A program made the translations under genes and the position numbers. A DNA stretch of 64,000 bases from CAVUMR01 sp963742715 (GTDB lineage Bacteria > Actinomycetota > Actinomycetes > Mycobacteriales > Micromonosporaceae): contig CAVUMR010000003.1 in the NCBI GenBank assembly GCA_963742715.1, forward strand, positions 186,001 through 250,000, in the 5' to 3' direction. The notes under the pieces are model-generated. The model worked only from the letters and a program-made list of their open reading frames with translations, was not told the origin of the DNA and did not search any database. This document shows positions 37,362-46,384 of the stretch, in pieces (position 1 is the first letter of the stretch; every line of letters starts with the position of its first letter).

Positions 37362-38583
37362 TCCCGTTGCGCCGCTGGGTGCTTCGACCGCAGGTAGACG
37401 AGACACGCCAGCGCAGCCAGGGCCGTGCCGAACCCACCGACCATGCAGGCGATGCGCGGGCTGGCGTGCTCGCAGATCCAACCGATGATGGGGCCGCCGA
37501 TCGGCGTGGTACCCGCGGTGGCCAGGACGAGCAGAGAAATGACTCGGCCCCGCATCTGAGGGTCCGCGTAGAGCTGGAGCAGTGCCGTGGCCGTCGCCCG
37601 GAACGTCACGCTGAATGCGCCGACCCCGAACAGCACCACATAGGCGACGCCAAGGGTTGGCGCCAACCCGAGGAGGATCAGGAAGGCAGCGAAGACGCAT
37701 CCGTTGATGATCAACCTGCGCGAGCCCGGTTTGAGGAAGCCGGCGAGGGCCACCCCGCCCAGCACGGCCCCGAGGCCCATGCTGGTGAAGGCGAACCCCG
37801 ACGATGCGCGCGTCGCCGTGGAACACGTCACGGGTCAGGGTGGGTAGCAAGACGTTCCAGTTGTAGGCGAGTAGACCCAGCCACCGTCATCAGCGCGAGC
37901 GCGGCGGCCAGTTTGGGACGCCCGGCGACATAACGCAGCGTCCCGGTGAGGTTTCCCATGGCCTTGAAGGTGGCGACGGGGCCGACGGGCACGTGCGGCT
38001 TGATCAGCAGCAGGGCCACGATGACCGGCAGGTAGGAAAGCGCGTTGATGAAGAAGGCCGCCGAGATGCCGACCGAAGCGATCAGGATTCCTGCGATCGC
38101 GGGGCCTGCGACCTTGCCGCTGTCCTGGATGATGCCGTTGAACATGACGGCGTTGGTCAGCGTCGCCGGCGTGGCGATGTCGTTGACGACGGTCAGCCGG
38201 GCAGGCTTCTCCACCGCGTCGAAGAGGCCTTGAATCAGCGCTGCCAGCAACACGATCCAGACCTGGACGAGGTGCAGTTGGACGAGCACCCCGATGGCCA
38301 GCGCAGGCATCGTCGCGCCGACGGCCATCCACAGCAGAATCGTGCGCTTGTCGAAACGATCCGCGAGAGCTCCCCCGACCGTGGTGAACAACAGGGTCGG
38401 AAGCTGCTGCATGGCCACCGTGACGCCGAGCAGCAGAGGTGAGTTCGTCAGCTCGAGCACCAACCATGCCTGGGCGAGTTTCTGCATCCAGGTGCCGCTG
38501 ACCGAGATCGCCTGCCCGACCGCGAACCGACGATAGTCACGTACGCCAAGGGCCGAGAACGTCGAGTTCAGGTAGCGCTTCAC
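37277..38583 (-). CDS. MFS transporter (enterobactin-exporter/DHA3 type; two frameshifts)
   Basis: About 434 residues, 12 membrane segments. It starts MKRYLNSTFSALGVRDYRRF, a common start for DHA3-type exporters, and has the MFS loop GGALADRFDKRTILL near residue 75. Extra bases near 37884 and 37797 (GGGG for GGG) shift the frame; it resumes GFAFTSMGLGAVLGG. The last 25 or so residues run antisense through the MarR gene and are probably not native. An imperfect palindromic region lies upstream at 38614-38655. Likely a drug or metabolite exporter paired with the convergent MarR. Confidence 0.85.
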
Positions 38584-38613
38584 CGCGACCCCAGACTCAA
38601 CGACGCTGCCTCC

Positions 38614-38655
38614 TAGTACGCTTTCTCAACCAATATACTACGCATTGCGTACTAG
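38614..38655. promoter_or_regulatory. GCGTA/TACGC inverted repeats upstream of the MFS gene
   Basis: TAGTACGC (38614-38621) is repeated inverted as GCGTACTA (38647-38654), and TACGCATTGCGTA (38639-38651) is itself a palindrome with a one-base centre. The sites lie 31-72 bases upstream of the MFS start. The last part, GCGTACTAGTTG, is also present at 44272-44283 at the other end of the cassette. Confidence 0.5.
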
Positions 38656-38867
38656 TTGTTCTGACAGCGTAACGGCTCCGGTGGCTCGGCCCAATCACGT
38701 GAGACCGATCCATTCCACCGGGGAGGACGACGGTCCAGGAGCGCGGCGACGCCTTCGCGCGCGTCGCCGGTGCCCATCACACGGTGATGCAGTTGGGTCT
38801 CCATCCACGCGACCTGACGTGCGGAGTGCTGGTTGATCAGGCTGTCCCACAGAAGCCGTTTGCTCAG
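38647..38867. repeat. Left flanking copy of the echA 3' region (direct repeat)
   Basis: 38672-38867 matches 44328-44523 over 196 bases without gaps at about 90% identity (19 differences counted by eye). Both copies also have GCGTACTAGTTG a short distance to the left, at 38647 and 44272. Same orientation, 5.6 kb apart, bracketing the asparagine/aspartate gene cassette. Confidence 0.85.
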
Positions 38868-38880
38868 AGGGCCGCTCCAT
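38652..38880 (-). pseudogene. Enoyl-CoA hydratase 3' remnant
   Basis: An open C-terminal fragment of about 75 codons without a start. It contains LSKRLLWDSLINQHSARQ, VAWMETQLHHRVMGTGDARE and PRWNGSVSRDWAE, and ends PLRCQNN. It differs from the complete echA at 44326-45144 by scattered changes, several of them synonymous, so it is a diverged allele rather than a recent copy. The homology stops sharply at about 38868. The next 200 bases up to the small membrane protein gene show no recognisable coding sequence. Confidence 0.8.
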
Positions 38881-39083
38881 GTCTACCGACATCGCACGCT
38901 ATCTCCGGCAGCGAAGGTTAGCGACGGACAGTGGTTCCTTGAATTGGACGATCCAAACCCACAGCGCGACAGGATGATTACATCATTGATTACTTATGCC
39001 ATCGACCGAGCACGTTGCGATCAGCACTTCTCCACGGATCGCTACGAGCGTGGCAAGACGTGCACAGCGTCGCCACGCGCTGC

Positions 39084-39266
39084 TCAGGACATGTCGCGGA
39101 ACGCCAGCGCGAAACCGGCCACGGCGATCACCGCGGCAACGGCGTAGCCGAGGATGGACCACCACCCGATGTGTAGGTACGCGGTGACGGCGACGATCGT
39201 CATGGCGAGAAAGACCATCACCATTCCGTATAGCGGCGGTTTGGCGGCGTATCGGTTGCGGGTCAT
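39084..39266 (-). CDS. Small two-segment membrane protein
   Basis: 60 residues from the ATG at 39266, preceded by GAGAGGTG. Two hydrophobic stretches (YGMVMVFLAMTIVAVTAYL and ILGYAVAAVIAVAGFALAF) flank a short WW-containing turn. It is the last gene of the leftward permease-aspartase unit, 53 bases after the aspartase stop. I do not recognise a family; a small accessory subunit of the permease is a guess. Confidence 0.7.
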   Translation of the reverse strand: MTRNRYAAKPPLYGMVMVFLAMTIVAVTAYLHIGWWSILGYAVAAVIAVAGFALAFRDMS

Positions 39267-39319
39267 TGAATCACCTCTCTGCGAAGGGCTTCCGCGGCCT
39301 GCGGCTGTCCGTGACATGG

Positions 39320-40756
39320 CTATGTCGAGCTGACGGCTAGGTCGCCGACGTCGGGATTGGCTTCGAGTGAGAGGTTGGCCAGGCGTTCCGGAGCAAGAAG
39401 ATGCCGCAGCTGCGCCTCAGACAGGTAGCCCCGCTCGAGAGCGATGTCGGCGACGCCGCGATCGGTGGCCAGTGCTTCCCGGGCGATCTCGGAGGCTTTG
39501 GCGTACCCAAGAAAGGGATTGAGCGCGGTGGCAAGCCCGATCGACACGTCGACGTGGCCAGCCATGGTCGCAATGTTAGGAGTGATCCCTCGCACGCAGC
39601 GGGTGGCCAGCACACCGCAAGCCGCGGTGAGCTGTCCGACGCTGTCGAACAGTGAGCGCGCGATGATCGGTTCGAATGCATTGAGCTGCAACTGGCCCGC
39701 TTCGGCGGCCATGGTGATCGTCAGGTCGTTGCCGATCACGGCGTAGCAGACTTGGGTGACCACCTCGGGAATCACTGGGTTGACCTTGCCTGGCATGATG
39801 CTCGAACCCGCCTGCACCGCTGGCAGATTGATCTCATGCAGACCGGCGCGCGGCCCAGATGACAGCAGCCGAAGGTCGTTGCAGATCTTCGACAACTTGA
39901 TCGCGATCCGTTTGAGAACACCGGACACGTGCACGAACGCGCCGGTGTCCTGGGTTGCCTCGATGAGGTTGACCGACGTTGTGAATGGGCGACCGGTGAT
40001 CACGCGCAAGTGTTGGCATACCGCGTCGACGTAACCGGGCGGCGCATTGAGCCTGGTGCCGATCGCGGTGGCGCCCATGTTGATCTCGTGCAGCAGCGCC
40101 GTCGACTCAGCCAGGCGCAGGCGGTCTTCGCCGAGAGTGACTGCGTAGCCGAGCATCTCCTGACCGAGCGTCATCGGCACGGCGTCCTGAAGCTGCGTGC
40201 GGCCGATCTTCACAATCGTCTCGAACGCCATCGCCTTCTCCTCGAACGCTGCGACCAACTCACCCAAGGCGGCGTCGAGTCCGTCGCACGCGGTGATGGT
40301 GGCGAGCCGCAGCGCGGTCGGATACACGTCGTTTGTGGACTGGCTCATGTTCACGTGATCGGCCGGGTGCAGGTACTGGTACTCACCGGGGTGGTGGCCC
40401 ATGATCTGCAGGGCGCGGTTGCATATGACCTCGTTGGCGTTCATGTTGGTCGACGTTCCCGCCCCGCCCTGGATGACGTCGACGACGAACTGGTCGGCGA
40501 GGCGCCCCGCGCGGATCTCCTCGCAGGCCGCCTCAATCGCCTGAGCCCGCGCAGTGGCGAGTAATCCGAGGTCCGCGTTGGTTCGTGCGGCGGCCTGCTT
40601 CACCACGGCCAGGGCGGCGATCAGGTCCGCGTAACGTCCGATGCTGGTACCCGTGATCGGAAAGTTCTCGACCGCGCGTGCAGTGTGTACTCCCCAATAC
40701 GCCTGTGATGGAACCTCTTTGGTTCCCAGCAGATCGTGTTCGATTCGCGTGTTCAC
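39320..40756 (-). CDS. aspA: Aspartate ammonia-lyase (aspartase)
   Basis: About 478 residues of the fumarase/aspartase family, converting L-aspartate to fumarate and ammonia. The family signature GSSIMPGKVNP is near residue 315. GRTQLQDAVPMTLGQE near 182 and STNMNANEVICNRAL near 100 favour aspartase over fumarase. The context, directly behind an asparagine permease and near an asparaginase, supports aspartase. GTG at 40756 is chosen because GAGG stands five bases upstream; GTG at 40762 or TTG at 40771 are possible. It overlaps or abuts the permease stop, so it is co-translated. Confidence 0.92.
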   Translation of the reverse strand: MNTRIEHDLLGTKEVPSQAYWGVHTARAVENFPITGTSIGRYADLIAALAVVKQAAARTNADLGLLATARAQAIEAACEEIRAGRLADQFVVDVIQGGAGTSTNMNANEVICNRALQIMGHHPGEYQYLHPADHVNMSQSTNDVYPTALRLATITACDGLDAALGELVAAFEEKAMAFETIVKIGRTQLQDAVPMTLGQEMLGYAVTLGEDRLRLAESTALLHEINMGATAIGTRLNAPPGYVDAVCQHLRVITGRPFTTSVNLIEATQDTGAFVHVSGVLKRIAIKLSKICNDLRLLSSGPRAGLHEINLPAVQAGSSIMPGKVNPVIPEVVTQVCYAVIGNDLTITMAAEAGQLQLNAFEPIIARSLFDSVGQLTAACGVLATRCVRGITPNIATMAGHVDVSIGLATALNPFLGYAKASEIAREALATDRGVADIALERGYLSEAQLRHLLAPERLANLSLEANPDVGDLAVSST

Positions 40757-40763
40757 GTGCACC

Positions 40764-42272
40764 TCATCCAAGTCGGTTGTCGGGGTCGATCGGCCTGTTA
40801 GCGATGACGGGGAATTCGCCGGTGTAACCCATTCGCTCCTGGGCCAGGGCCAGCACGCGCCCGCGCACCAAATACCAACCGCCGATCAACATCGGGATGA
40901 GGACCACGAGCATTCCGACCGTCCAGGTCCCGATCGGTGCGTCGAAGGCCATCAGCACCAGCACGGCGACCAGGAACACCAGGGTGAGGTAGCCGCTATA
41001 CGGCGTGAAGGGCATCCGGAACTTCGGGCGTTGCATGAGTCCGGCATTGGTCATCTTGACGAACCGCAGTTGGCACAGGACGATCGTCGCCCACGAGGCG
41101 ATGATGCCCAGCGCGGCCATGTTGAGCACGATCTCGAAGGCCTGGCCCGGAACGAAGGCGTTGAGCGCGACGCCGAACAGGCAGATGAAACACGTCAACA
41201 GGATCCCGCCATACGGCACACCTCTTTTCGACATCTGTGCGGCGAACTTCGGGGCGCTGCCGTTCATCGCCATCGATCGCAGGATCCGGCCCGTCGAATA
41301 CAGCCCGGCGTTCAGGCTCGAGAACGCGGCAGTGAGGACCACGATGTTCATCAGGTCGCCGGCGCCGTCGAAGCCGATCTTGGAGAAGAACGTGACGAAC
41401 GGGCTCACGCCGGCCTTGTAGGCGGTGTAGGGCAGCAGCAGCGCTAGCAGAGCGACCGACCCGATGTAGAAGATGGCGATGCGTGCGACCACCGAATTGA
41501 TCGCCCGGGGCATGATCTTCTCCGGCTCTGCCGTCTCGCCCGCCGCCGTGCCGACTAGTTCGACTGCGGCATAGGCGAATACCACGCCCGATGTAACGAT
41601 CAGCAGTGGAAGCGCCCCGGTGGGGAACAACCCGCCATGCTGGTTCAAGATGCTCAATCCGGTGCTCTGACCCTCGATCTTGTAGCGACCGGCCAGGAAG
41701 ATCGTGCCGGCGACGAGGAACGTCATCAGGGCGACGACCTTGATCAGCGCCGCCCAGAACTCCATCTCGCCGAACCACTTCACCGAGATCATGTTGACCG
41801 ACAACACCACGAGCAACGCGATCAGCGCGAGGGCCCATTGCGGGACGACGTTGAATCCCTTCCAGAAGTGGAAGTAGGTGGCGATCGCGGTGGTGTCGAC
41901 GATCGAGGTCATTGCCCAGTTCAGGAAGTACAGCCAGCCGACGGCGTAAGCCGCCTTCTCGCCGAAGAATTCCCGCGCATAGGACACGAACGACCCCGAC
42001 GAAGGACGGTGCAGCACCAGTTCGCCCAGCGCCCGCAGGATGAGGAACACGAAGATTCCGCAGACCCCGTAGACGATGAACAGGCCGGGTCCGGCGGACG
42101 CGAGCCGACCGCCTGCGCCAAGGAACAGCCCGGTCCCGATGGCGCCGCCGATCGCGATCATCTGCAGCTGGCGGGGCTTGAGGCCCTTGTGATAGCCCTC
42201 GTCTTCGCGGGTGAGGAGGTCGCTGGCGGTCTTGGACGTGGTCGGATCGGAAGTGCTGGGCAGCGCGGCCAT
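40764..42272 (-). CDS. ansP: L-asparagine permease (amino-acid/polyamine/organocation family)
   Basis: 502 residues with 12 membrane segments. The N-terminal block GLKPRQLQMIAIGGAIGTGLF near residue 31 is the amino-acid permease signature, followed by GELVLHRPSSGSFVSYARE near 86. The sequence closely follows AnsP-type asparagine transporters of mycobacteria and enterobacteria. The aspartase gene follows without a gap. A palindrome GCTGTCAGACAGC lies 38 bases upstream of the start, matching one before the asparaginase gene, so the GntR regulator in this cassette probably controls import. The paired ATG at 42272 is preferred to the TTG before it. Confidence 0.93.
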   Translation of the reverse strand: MAALPSTSDPTTSKTASDLLTREDEGYHKGLKPRQLQMIAIGGAIGTGLFLGAGGRLASAGPGLFIVYGVCGIFVFLILRALGELVLHRPSSGSFVSYAREFFGEKAAYAVGWLYFLNWAMTSIVDTTAIATYFHFWKGFNVVPQWALALIALLVVLSVNMISVKWFGEMEFWAALIKVVALMTFLVAGTIFLAGRYKIEGQSTGLSILNQHGGLFPTGALPLLIVTSGVVFAYAAVELVGTAAGETAEPEKIMPRAINSVVARIAIFYIGSVALLALLLPYTAYKAGVSPFVTFFSKIGFDGAGDLMNIVVLTAAFSSLNAGLYSTGRILRSMAMNGSAPKFAAQMSKRGVPYGGILLTCFICLFGVALNAFVPGQAFEIVLNMAALGIIASWATIVLCQLRFVKMTNAGLMQRPKFRMPFTPYSGYLTLVFLVAVLVLMAFDAPIGTWTVGMLVVLIPMLIGGWYLVRGRVLALAQERMGYTGEFPVIANRPIDPDNRLG

Positions 42273-42309
42273 CAAGTTCCTATCGTCTTCAAATTGGACT
42301 GGCTGCCTG

Positions 42310-42322
42310 GCTGTCAGACAGC
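42310..42322. promoter_or_regulatory. Palindrome GCTGTCAGACAGC before ansP
   Basis: Perfect 6-base arms around a central A. Eleven of 13 positions match GCTATCAGACAGA at 44217-44229 before the asparaginase gene. Probable GntR operator. Confidence 0.72.
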
Positions 42323-42397
42323 TTGCTCGCTGAGTGTGGCAGTCGTCACGTTCGGAGTCAAGACATAGTTGCGATCACCCGTGAGTCGGGTGACCGG

Positions 42398-43135
42398 TCA
42401 GGATGTGGCGGGGGATCCGGTGAGCTTGGTGACGGCGTCTTCGACCTTGTCGAGGTGCTGGCGCATGCAATCGCTGGCGTCGGCGAAGTCACCAGAAGCG
42501 ATCGCCTCGAGGACCCTGCCGTGCTCGACATTGGACGCCCCGCGGCGCTGGGCGATGCTCGCGTTGAGCAAGCGGGACTGCTCGGTGAGCGCGTCGCGAA
42601 TGGCGGCGACGACGGTGGCGAAGACCTCGTTTCCGGAGGCCTGTGCGATGCCGAGGTGGAACTGGCTGTCGAGTTGTATCCATCGCGCGGGGTCGGTTTC
42701 GGTCTGCATTTCGTCGTTGGTGCGGGTGAGGTTGGCTAGCTGGGCTTCGGTGCGTCGGCGGGCCGCCCAGCCGGCGGCAGGCACCTCGATGTACGGACGG
42801 GCTTCGATGAGGTCACGGGCCGAGAACTTGCCGTACCGCGGCGAGGCCGGGTGTGACGAAACGACCACCGTGCCCGAACCGGTCTTGGTCGACGTCAGCC
42901 CCAGGGTCTGGCAGGAGCGCAACGCCTCGCGGATCACCGACCGGCTGACGCCGTAACGCTCAGCGAGGGCGGACTCGGGCGGCAGCTTGAACCCGATTGG
43001 CAGGTCGCCGTTTTCGATGGCTTCGCGCAGATCCTCGAACACCGACTCGGCGGCATTGCGGCGCAAGATCAGACCAGGACGATCTGTCCACCTATCGGGC
43101 AGGTTCACACTCACCACAGTGCCCGCGACGATCAC
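42398..43135 (-). CDS. GntR-family (FadR-type) transcriptional regulator
   Basis: 245 residues. The N-terminal winged helix-turn-helix includes LPPESALAERYGVSRSVIREALRSCQTLGL near residue 50; the C-terminal helical FCD domain has metal-type His residues (FHLGIAQASGNEV, VLEAIASGDFADA, MRQHL). FCD regulators sense organic or amino acids, which fits aspartate or asparagine (inference). It lies 33 bases after the asparaginase gene on the same strand and 76 bases upstream of the ansP operator, so it may be co-transcribed with the asparaginase. A half-site GCTGTCA near 43138 could allow autoregulation. Confidence 0.92.
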   Translation of the reverse strand: MIVAGTVVSVNLPDRWTDRPGLILRRNAAESVFEDLREAIENGDLPIGFKLPPESALAERYGVSRSVIREALRSCQTLGLTSTKTGSGTVVVSSHPASPRYGKFSARDLIEARPYIEVPAAGWAARRRTEAQLANLTRTNDEMQTETDPARWIQLDSQFHLGIAQASGNEVFATVVAAIRDALTEQSRLLNASIAQRRGASNVEHGRVLEAIASGDFADASDCMRQHLDKVEDAVTKLTGSPATS

Positions 43136-43168
43136 GGGCTGTCAACAAGGCGCACCAGCATTGCGAAA

Positions 43169-44131
43169 CTACGTCTGACCACACACTGAACGCAGGTCAC
43201 CGATGCCGACGACGTCGACGAAAGCGCTCAGCATCCGCCGGTGGTCGGCGCCGCCGGCGAGCAGCGCGATCAGCATGATTCTCGCCTGCTCAGCACGCAG
43301 CCAGGGCGAAACGATCGCACCGGCCCTGACCAGGTCATGACCGCCGCCGTGGCCGCCGTAGATCGGTTCGACGACACCGTCGGGAACGCGGCTGGTGACC
43401 ACGACGGCGATGCCGCTGTCTGTGCAATGCTGGACTGCGGCAAGGATGTTCGGGTTGGCGTTGCCAGATCCCATCGCGTCCAGAACGATGCCACGTGCTC
43501 CGGCGGCGACGCTGGCCTCGATGTGGGCGCGGTCGGCGCCGGGATACAGCGCGACCGTGTCGACGCGGGTATGGGCGACGTCCGGACGCCAGGGCAGGGT
43601 TGCTCGAGGACCTTCGGTGGCGGGGAGGTAATGCTCGAAGCCGTCAAGTCGGGTGGTGTGAACCTTTCGGGTTCCGCGTGCCGGAAAAATCCGATCGCCG
43701 AAGACGATGAGCACGCCCCGGTCGCGGGCGTCCACTCGGCGCGCCGTCTCGATGGCGACTTTCACGTTATGCGGGCCATCGGGGTCGGAATGGTCCGCCG
43801 GACGCTGGGCGCCCGTTACGACGACGGGGCGCGGATCGTTGTGAAACAGGTCTAGGAACATCGCGGTGTCCTCGAGGGTGTCCGTGCCGTGCAGCACGAC
43901 CACACCCTCGACGTGAGGATCGTCGAGCGCCTCGGTGACCGCGCCGCGGATGGTGACCATCCGCGACAACGACATCGCCGACGAATCCACCGCCATGACA
44001 TTCCGGACCAGCGCCTCCGGATCAACGAAGGAACGCACCGCATCACGTCCACGGTCGATGGGCGCGACGCGGCCGTCGCGCCCGCGGGCGCTGCCGATCG
44101 TGCCACCGGTGGTCAGCACAACGACCGACAC
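43169..44131 (-). CDS. ansA: L-asparaginase (type I/II, AnsA-like)
   Basis: 320 residues. It hydrolyses L-asparagine to aspartate and ammonia. The two catalytic threonine motifs are present: VVLTTGGTIGS near residue 8 and VVLHGTDTLEDTAMF near 80, with VVVTGAQRPADHSDPDG near 105. No signal peptide, so a cytoplasmic enzyme working after AnsP import; AspA would then convert the aspartate to fumarate. It is the first gene of the leftward asparagine cassette, and a probable GntR operator lies about 90 bases upstream. Confidence 0.93.
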   Translation of the reverse strand: MSVVVLTTGGTIGSARGRDGRVAPIDRGRDAVRSFVDPEALVRNVMAVDSSAMSLSRMVTIRGAVTEALDDPHVEGVVVLHGTDTLEDTAMFLDLFHNDPRPVVVTGAQRPADHSDPDGPHNVKVAIETARRVDARDRGVLIVFGDRIFPARGTRKVHTTRLDGFEHYLPATEGPRATLPWRPDVAHTRVDTVALYPGADRAHIEASVAAGARGIVLDAMGSGNANPNILAAVQHCTDSGIAVVVTSRVPDGVVEPIYGGHGGGHDLVRAGAIVSPWLRAEQARIMLIALLAGGADHRRMLSAFVDVVGIGDLRSVCGQT

Positions 44132-44216
44132 GAGGCCTCCTTGAGAATGCCGGCTCGGTTCCGCGCACCAACGTTGGGACCGAGTTCTGCCGACGAGTAT
44201 AACGCCACGCTGTCGG

Positions 44217-44229
44217 GCTATCAGACAGA
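44217..44229. promoter_or_regulatory. GCTATCAGACAGA box before ansA
   Basis: Imperfect copy of the palindrome before ansP (11 of 13 positions), 86 bases upstream of the asparaginase start. A further CTGTC at 44210-44214 forms a wider inverted repeat with its GACAG. Confidence 0.65.
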
Positions 44230-44271
44230 TTGTCCTCGGGGAGGTGATCGCCCGCGGCGGTTCGGCACATG

Positions 44272-44523
44272 GCGTACTAGTTGGCGACGCGGAGCGTCAC
44301 CCGCCCGTCCATGGGCATTCCGCTTTCACGGCTCCGGCAGTTCGGCCCAATCACGGGAGACCGATCCATTCCACCGGGGTGCCCGACGGTCCAGGAACGC
44401 GGCGACGCCTTCGCGCGCATCGTCGGTGCCCATCACGCGGTGATGCAGTTGGGTCTCCATCCACGCGACCTGGCGTGCGGAGTATCCGTTGGTCAGGCTG
44501 TCCCACAGCAGCCGCTTGCTCAG
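44272..44523. repeat. Right flanking copy of the echA 3' region (direct repeat)
   Basis: Partner of 38647-38867. It comprises GCGTACTAGTTG (44272-44283), a spacer longer than in the left copy, and the 196-base echA 3' segment (44328-44523), which here belongs to the complete gene. Confidence 0.85.
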
Positions 44524-45144
44524 CGCCGCCGACATCGGTGCCACGTTGACGGCGATGTCGCGTGCGATCTCCATCGCCTGATCCAGTACTTCGGCCGCGG
44601 GCACCGCGCGTGATGCGATACCCTGCGCAACTGCCTCCGCGCCGTCGAACGTCCTTCCGGTGAGCAGCATTTCGGCTGCGACGGCCGCACCGGCGATGCG
44701 GGTCAGCGTCCAGTGCGACATGCAGTCGGGGATGACTCCCCTGCGCACCTGAACGACGCCGTATTTCGCGTCCTGCGCGACGATCCGAATGTCGGCCTGC
44801 AGCGCCAGCGTCAATCCGATCCCGATTGCGTGTCCATTGACCGCAGCGATGACCGGAGTCCGCAACTCGAAGGCCGCAGGGTCGATCGGCGACGCGGTGA
44901 AGCGAGCGGCGTCGTCGGGTGAGTCGAAGGGGTCGGCATCGTCGGAGAAGTCGGCGCCCGCGCAGAACGCCGTGCCGGCACCGGTGAGCACGATCGCCCG
45001 CACGTCGTCGTCATCGTCGCAGCTGCGGTACGCCTGGCTGAGCAATGCGCCCATCTCGCCGGTGTAGGCATTGCGGTGGTCCGGCCGGTTCAGCGTCAGT
45101 ATGGCGACGCCGTCGCCGACGTCGACCGTCAAGTCGGGAGACAT
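44326..45144 (-). CDS. Enoyl-CoA hydratase/isomerase
   Basis: 272-residue crotonase. The oxyanion loop FCAGADFSDD is near residue 60 and AVNGHAIGIGLTLALQADIRI near 100; YGVVQVRRGVIPDCMSHWTL near 127 resembles bacterial enoyl-CoA hydratases. The ATG start shares a base with the stop of the LLM gene upstream (TGATG). Its last 196 bases are duplicated at 38672-38867 on the far side of the asparagine cassette. It probably takes part in a fatty- or cyclic-acid beta-oxidation with the linked acyl-CoA dehydrogenase; substrate unknown. Confidence 0.93.
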   Translation of the reverse strand: MSPDLTVDVGDGVAILTLNRPDHRNAYTGEMGALLSQAYRSCDDDDDVRAIVLTGAGTAFCAGADFSDDADPFDSPDDAARFTASPIDPAAFELRTPVIAAVNGHAIGIGLTLALQADIRIVAQDAKYGVVQVRRGVIPDCMSHWTLTRIAGAAVAAEMLLTGRTFDGAEAVAQGIASRAVPAAEVLDQAMEIARDIAVNVAPMSAALSKRLLWDSLTNGYSARQVAWMETQLHHRVMGTDDAREGVAAFLDRRAPRWNGSVSRDWAELPEP

Positions 45145-46160
45145 CAGCGCGCCGAGCCGTGCAAGGCGGCGACCAAGTCCGCGACGTGCTCATTCCGAGG
45201 CGTGTAACCCGGGAAGTAGCAACAGACTTCGTCACTCATCGCGCCGAACCGATCGACGATCTCGGCCGCACACTGCTCGGGTGTGCCGACGATCCCGATC
45301 GTGCGCACCATCGGTTCGGTGATCAACGCGCGCATCTCACTGAAGGCTCCCTTCTTGGACAGCTCGTTGAGCTTGGGCTGCAAGTCCGCCCATCCTTCGA
45401 CCTCGAGCACGGGCACATAGGCGGGCGTCGACCCGTAGAACGCGATCAGCCGTGCGACCGCGTCGACCGCAACCGCCAGTTCCTCGTCGGTGCGGCCCAC
45501 GGCCACCATGGCCTGCGCGATGACTCGAAGATCGGCCGATTGCCGCCCCGACCGGCGAAGGCCCTCGGTGAGTGCGGGCGCGGTGCGCTCGGCGAGGTGG
45601 CGGGCACTGTTGAACGGCATCACCAACAAGCCGTCGGCAACTTGGGCGGCCGCCCGGGTCATGACCGGACCCAGCGCACCCATCAGGATCGGCGGCGGCC
45701 CGAACGGATTGGGGCCGGGGTTGAAGTTGGGCGGCATCAAGGTGTGAGTGAAGAACTCGCCGCGAAAGTCCAGGCGCGACTTGCCTTCCCATGCAGCGAA
45801 GATCGCCTTGACCGCGGCCACCTGCTCCGACAGCCGCCTGGCCGGACTGCCCCATTGACTGCCGTACCGCTTCTCGATGTGCACCCTGATCTGCGAACCA
45901 AGGCCGAGCCGAAATCGGCCCCGGCTGTAGACCTGGAGATCGTAGGCCGCATGGGCAAGATGCAGTGGGCTGCGGGGACCCGCGATGGCCACGTTCGTCA
46001 TCAGTTCGAGGTCGGTGTCGGCGGCCGCGACCACCAACGGGAAGAAGGCGTCGTGCTGCCCCTCGAAGGTAAACACCCCGTCGCAACCCAGCTCCGCCAG
46101 ATCTCGCGCATGGCTCGATACCTTCGCAGGCGATCCGTCGAGCTGCAGGTGCACCAACAC
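45144..46160 (-). CDS. F420-type LLM oxidoreductase (TIGR03617-like)
   Basis: 338-residue luciferase-like barrel. GVFTFEGQHDAFFPLVVAA near residue 28, RFRLGLGSQIRVHIEKRYG near 82 and PPILMGALGPVMTRAAAQVADG near 150 are the conserved blocks of this mycobacterial F420-dependent subgroup. The GTG at 46160 follows AAGGA eight bases upstream. The enoyl-CoA hydratase follows directly, so the two are co-transcribed. The gene opposite is an amidohydrolase beyond a 224-base divergent promoter region in which I see no clear operator. Confidence 0.9.
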   Translation of the reverse strand: MLVHLQLDGSPAKVSSHARDLAELGCDGVFTFEGQHDAFFPLVVAAADTDLELMTNVAIAGPRSPLHLAHAAYDLQVYSRGRFRLGLGSQIRVHIEKRYGSQWGSPARRLSEQVAAVKAIFAAWEGKSRLDFRGEFFTHTLMPPNFNPGPNPFGPPPILMGALGPVMTRAAAQVADGLLVMPFNSARHLAERTAPALTEGLRRSGRQSADLRVIAQAMVAVGRTDEELAVAVDAVARLIAFYGSTPAYVPVLEVEGWADLQPKLNELSKKGAFSEMRALITEPMVRTIGIVGTPEQCAAEIVDRFGAMSDEVCCYFPGYTPRNEHVADLVAALHGSAR

Positions 46161-46384
46161 GTCCGGATCCTTCGTTCTGCGTCACACGTCAATGACGGTG
46201 CCGAACGACCGTCGCCTTGTGACCATAGGCATGACTCGGCGCCTTTCATGTCCGTCGCCGAGATTTGCCTGGTGGCTGTCCACGGGTCGAGGTCACGACC
46301 CTGGGGCAGAATTCGGCGAGATGCGGCAGGAAGTTGGCAGCTAGCCGCCATTGACTTCACACATGCCAATGCTTAGCTGGAGTA

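Noticed and set aside
38868..44270. An insertion sequence or integron carrying the asparagine genes
   Set aside because: No transposase, integrase, terminal inverted repeats or attC-like sites are visible; only the echA direct repeats support insertion.
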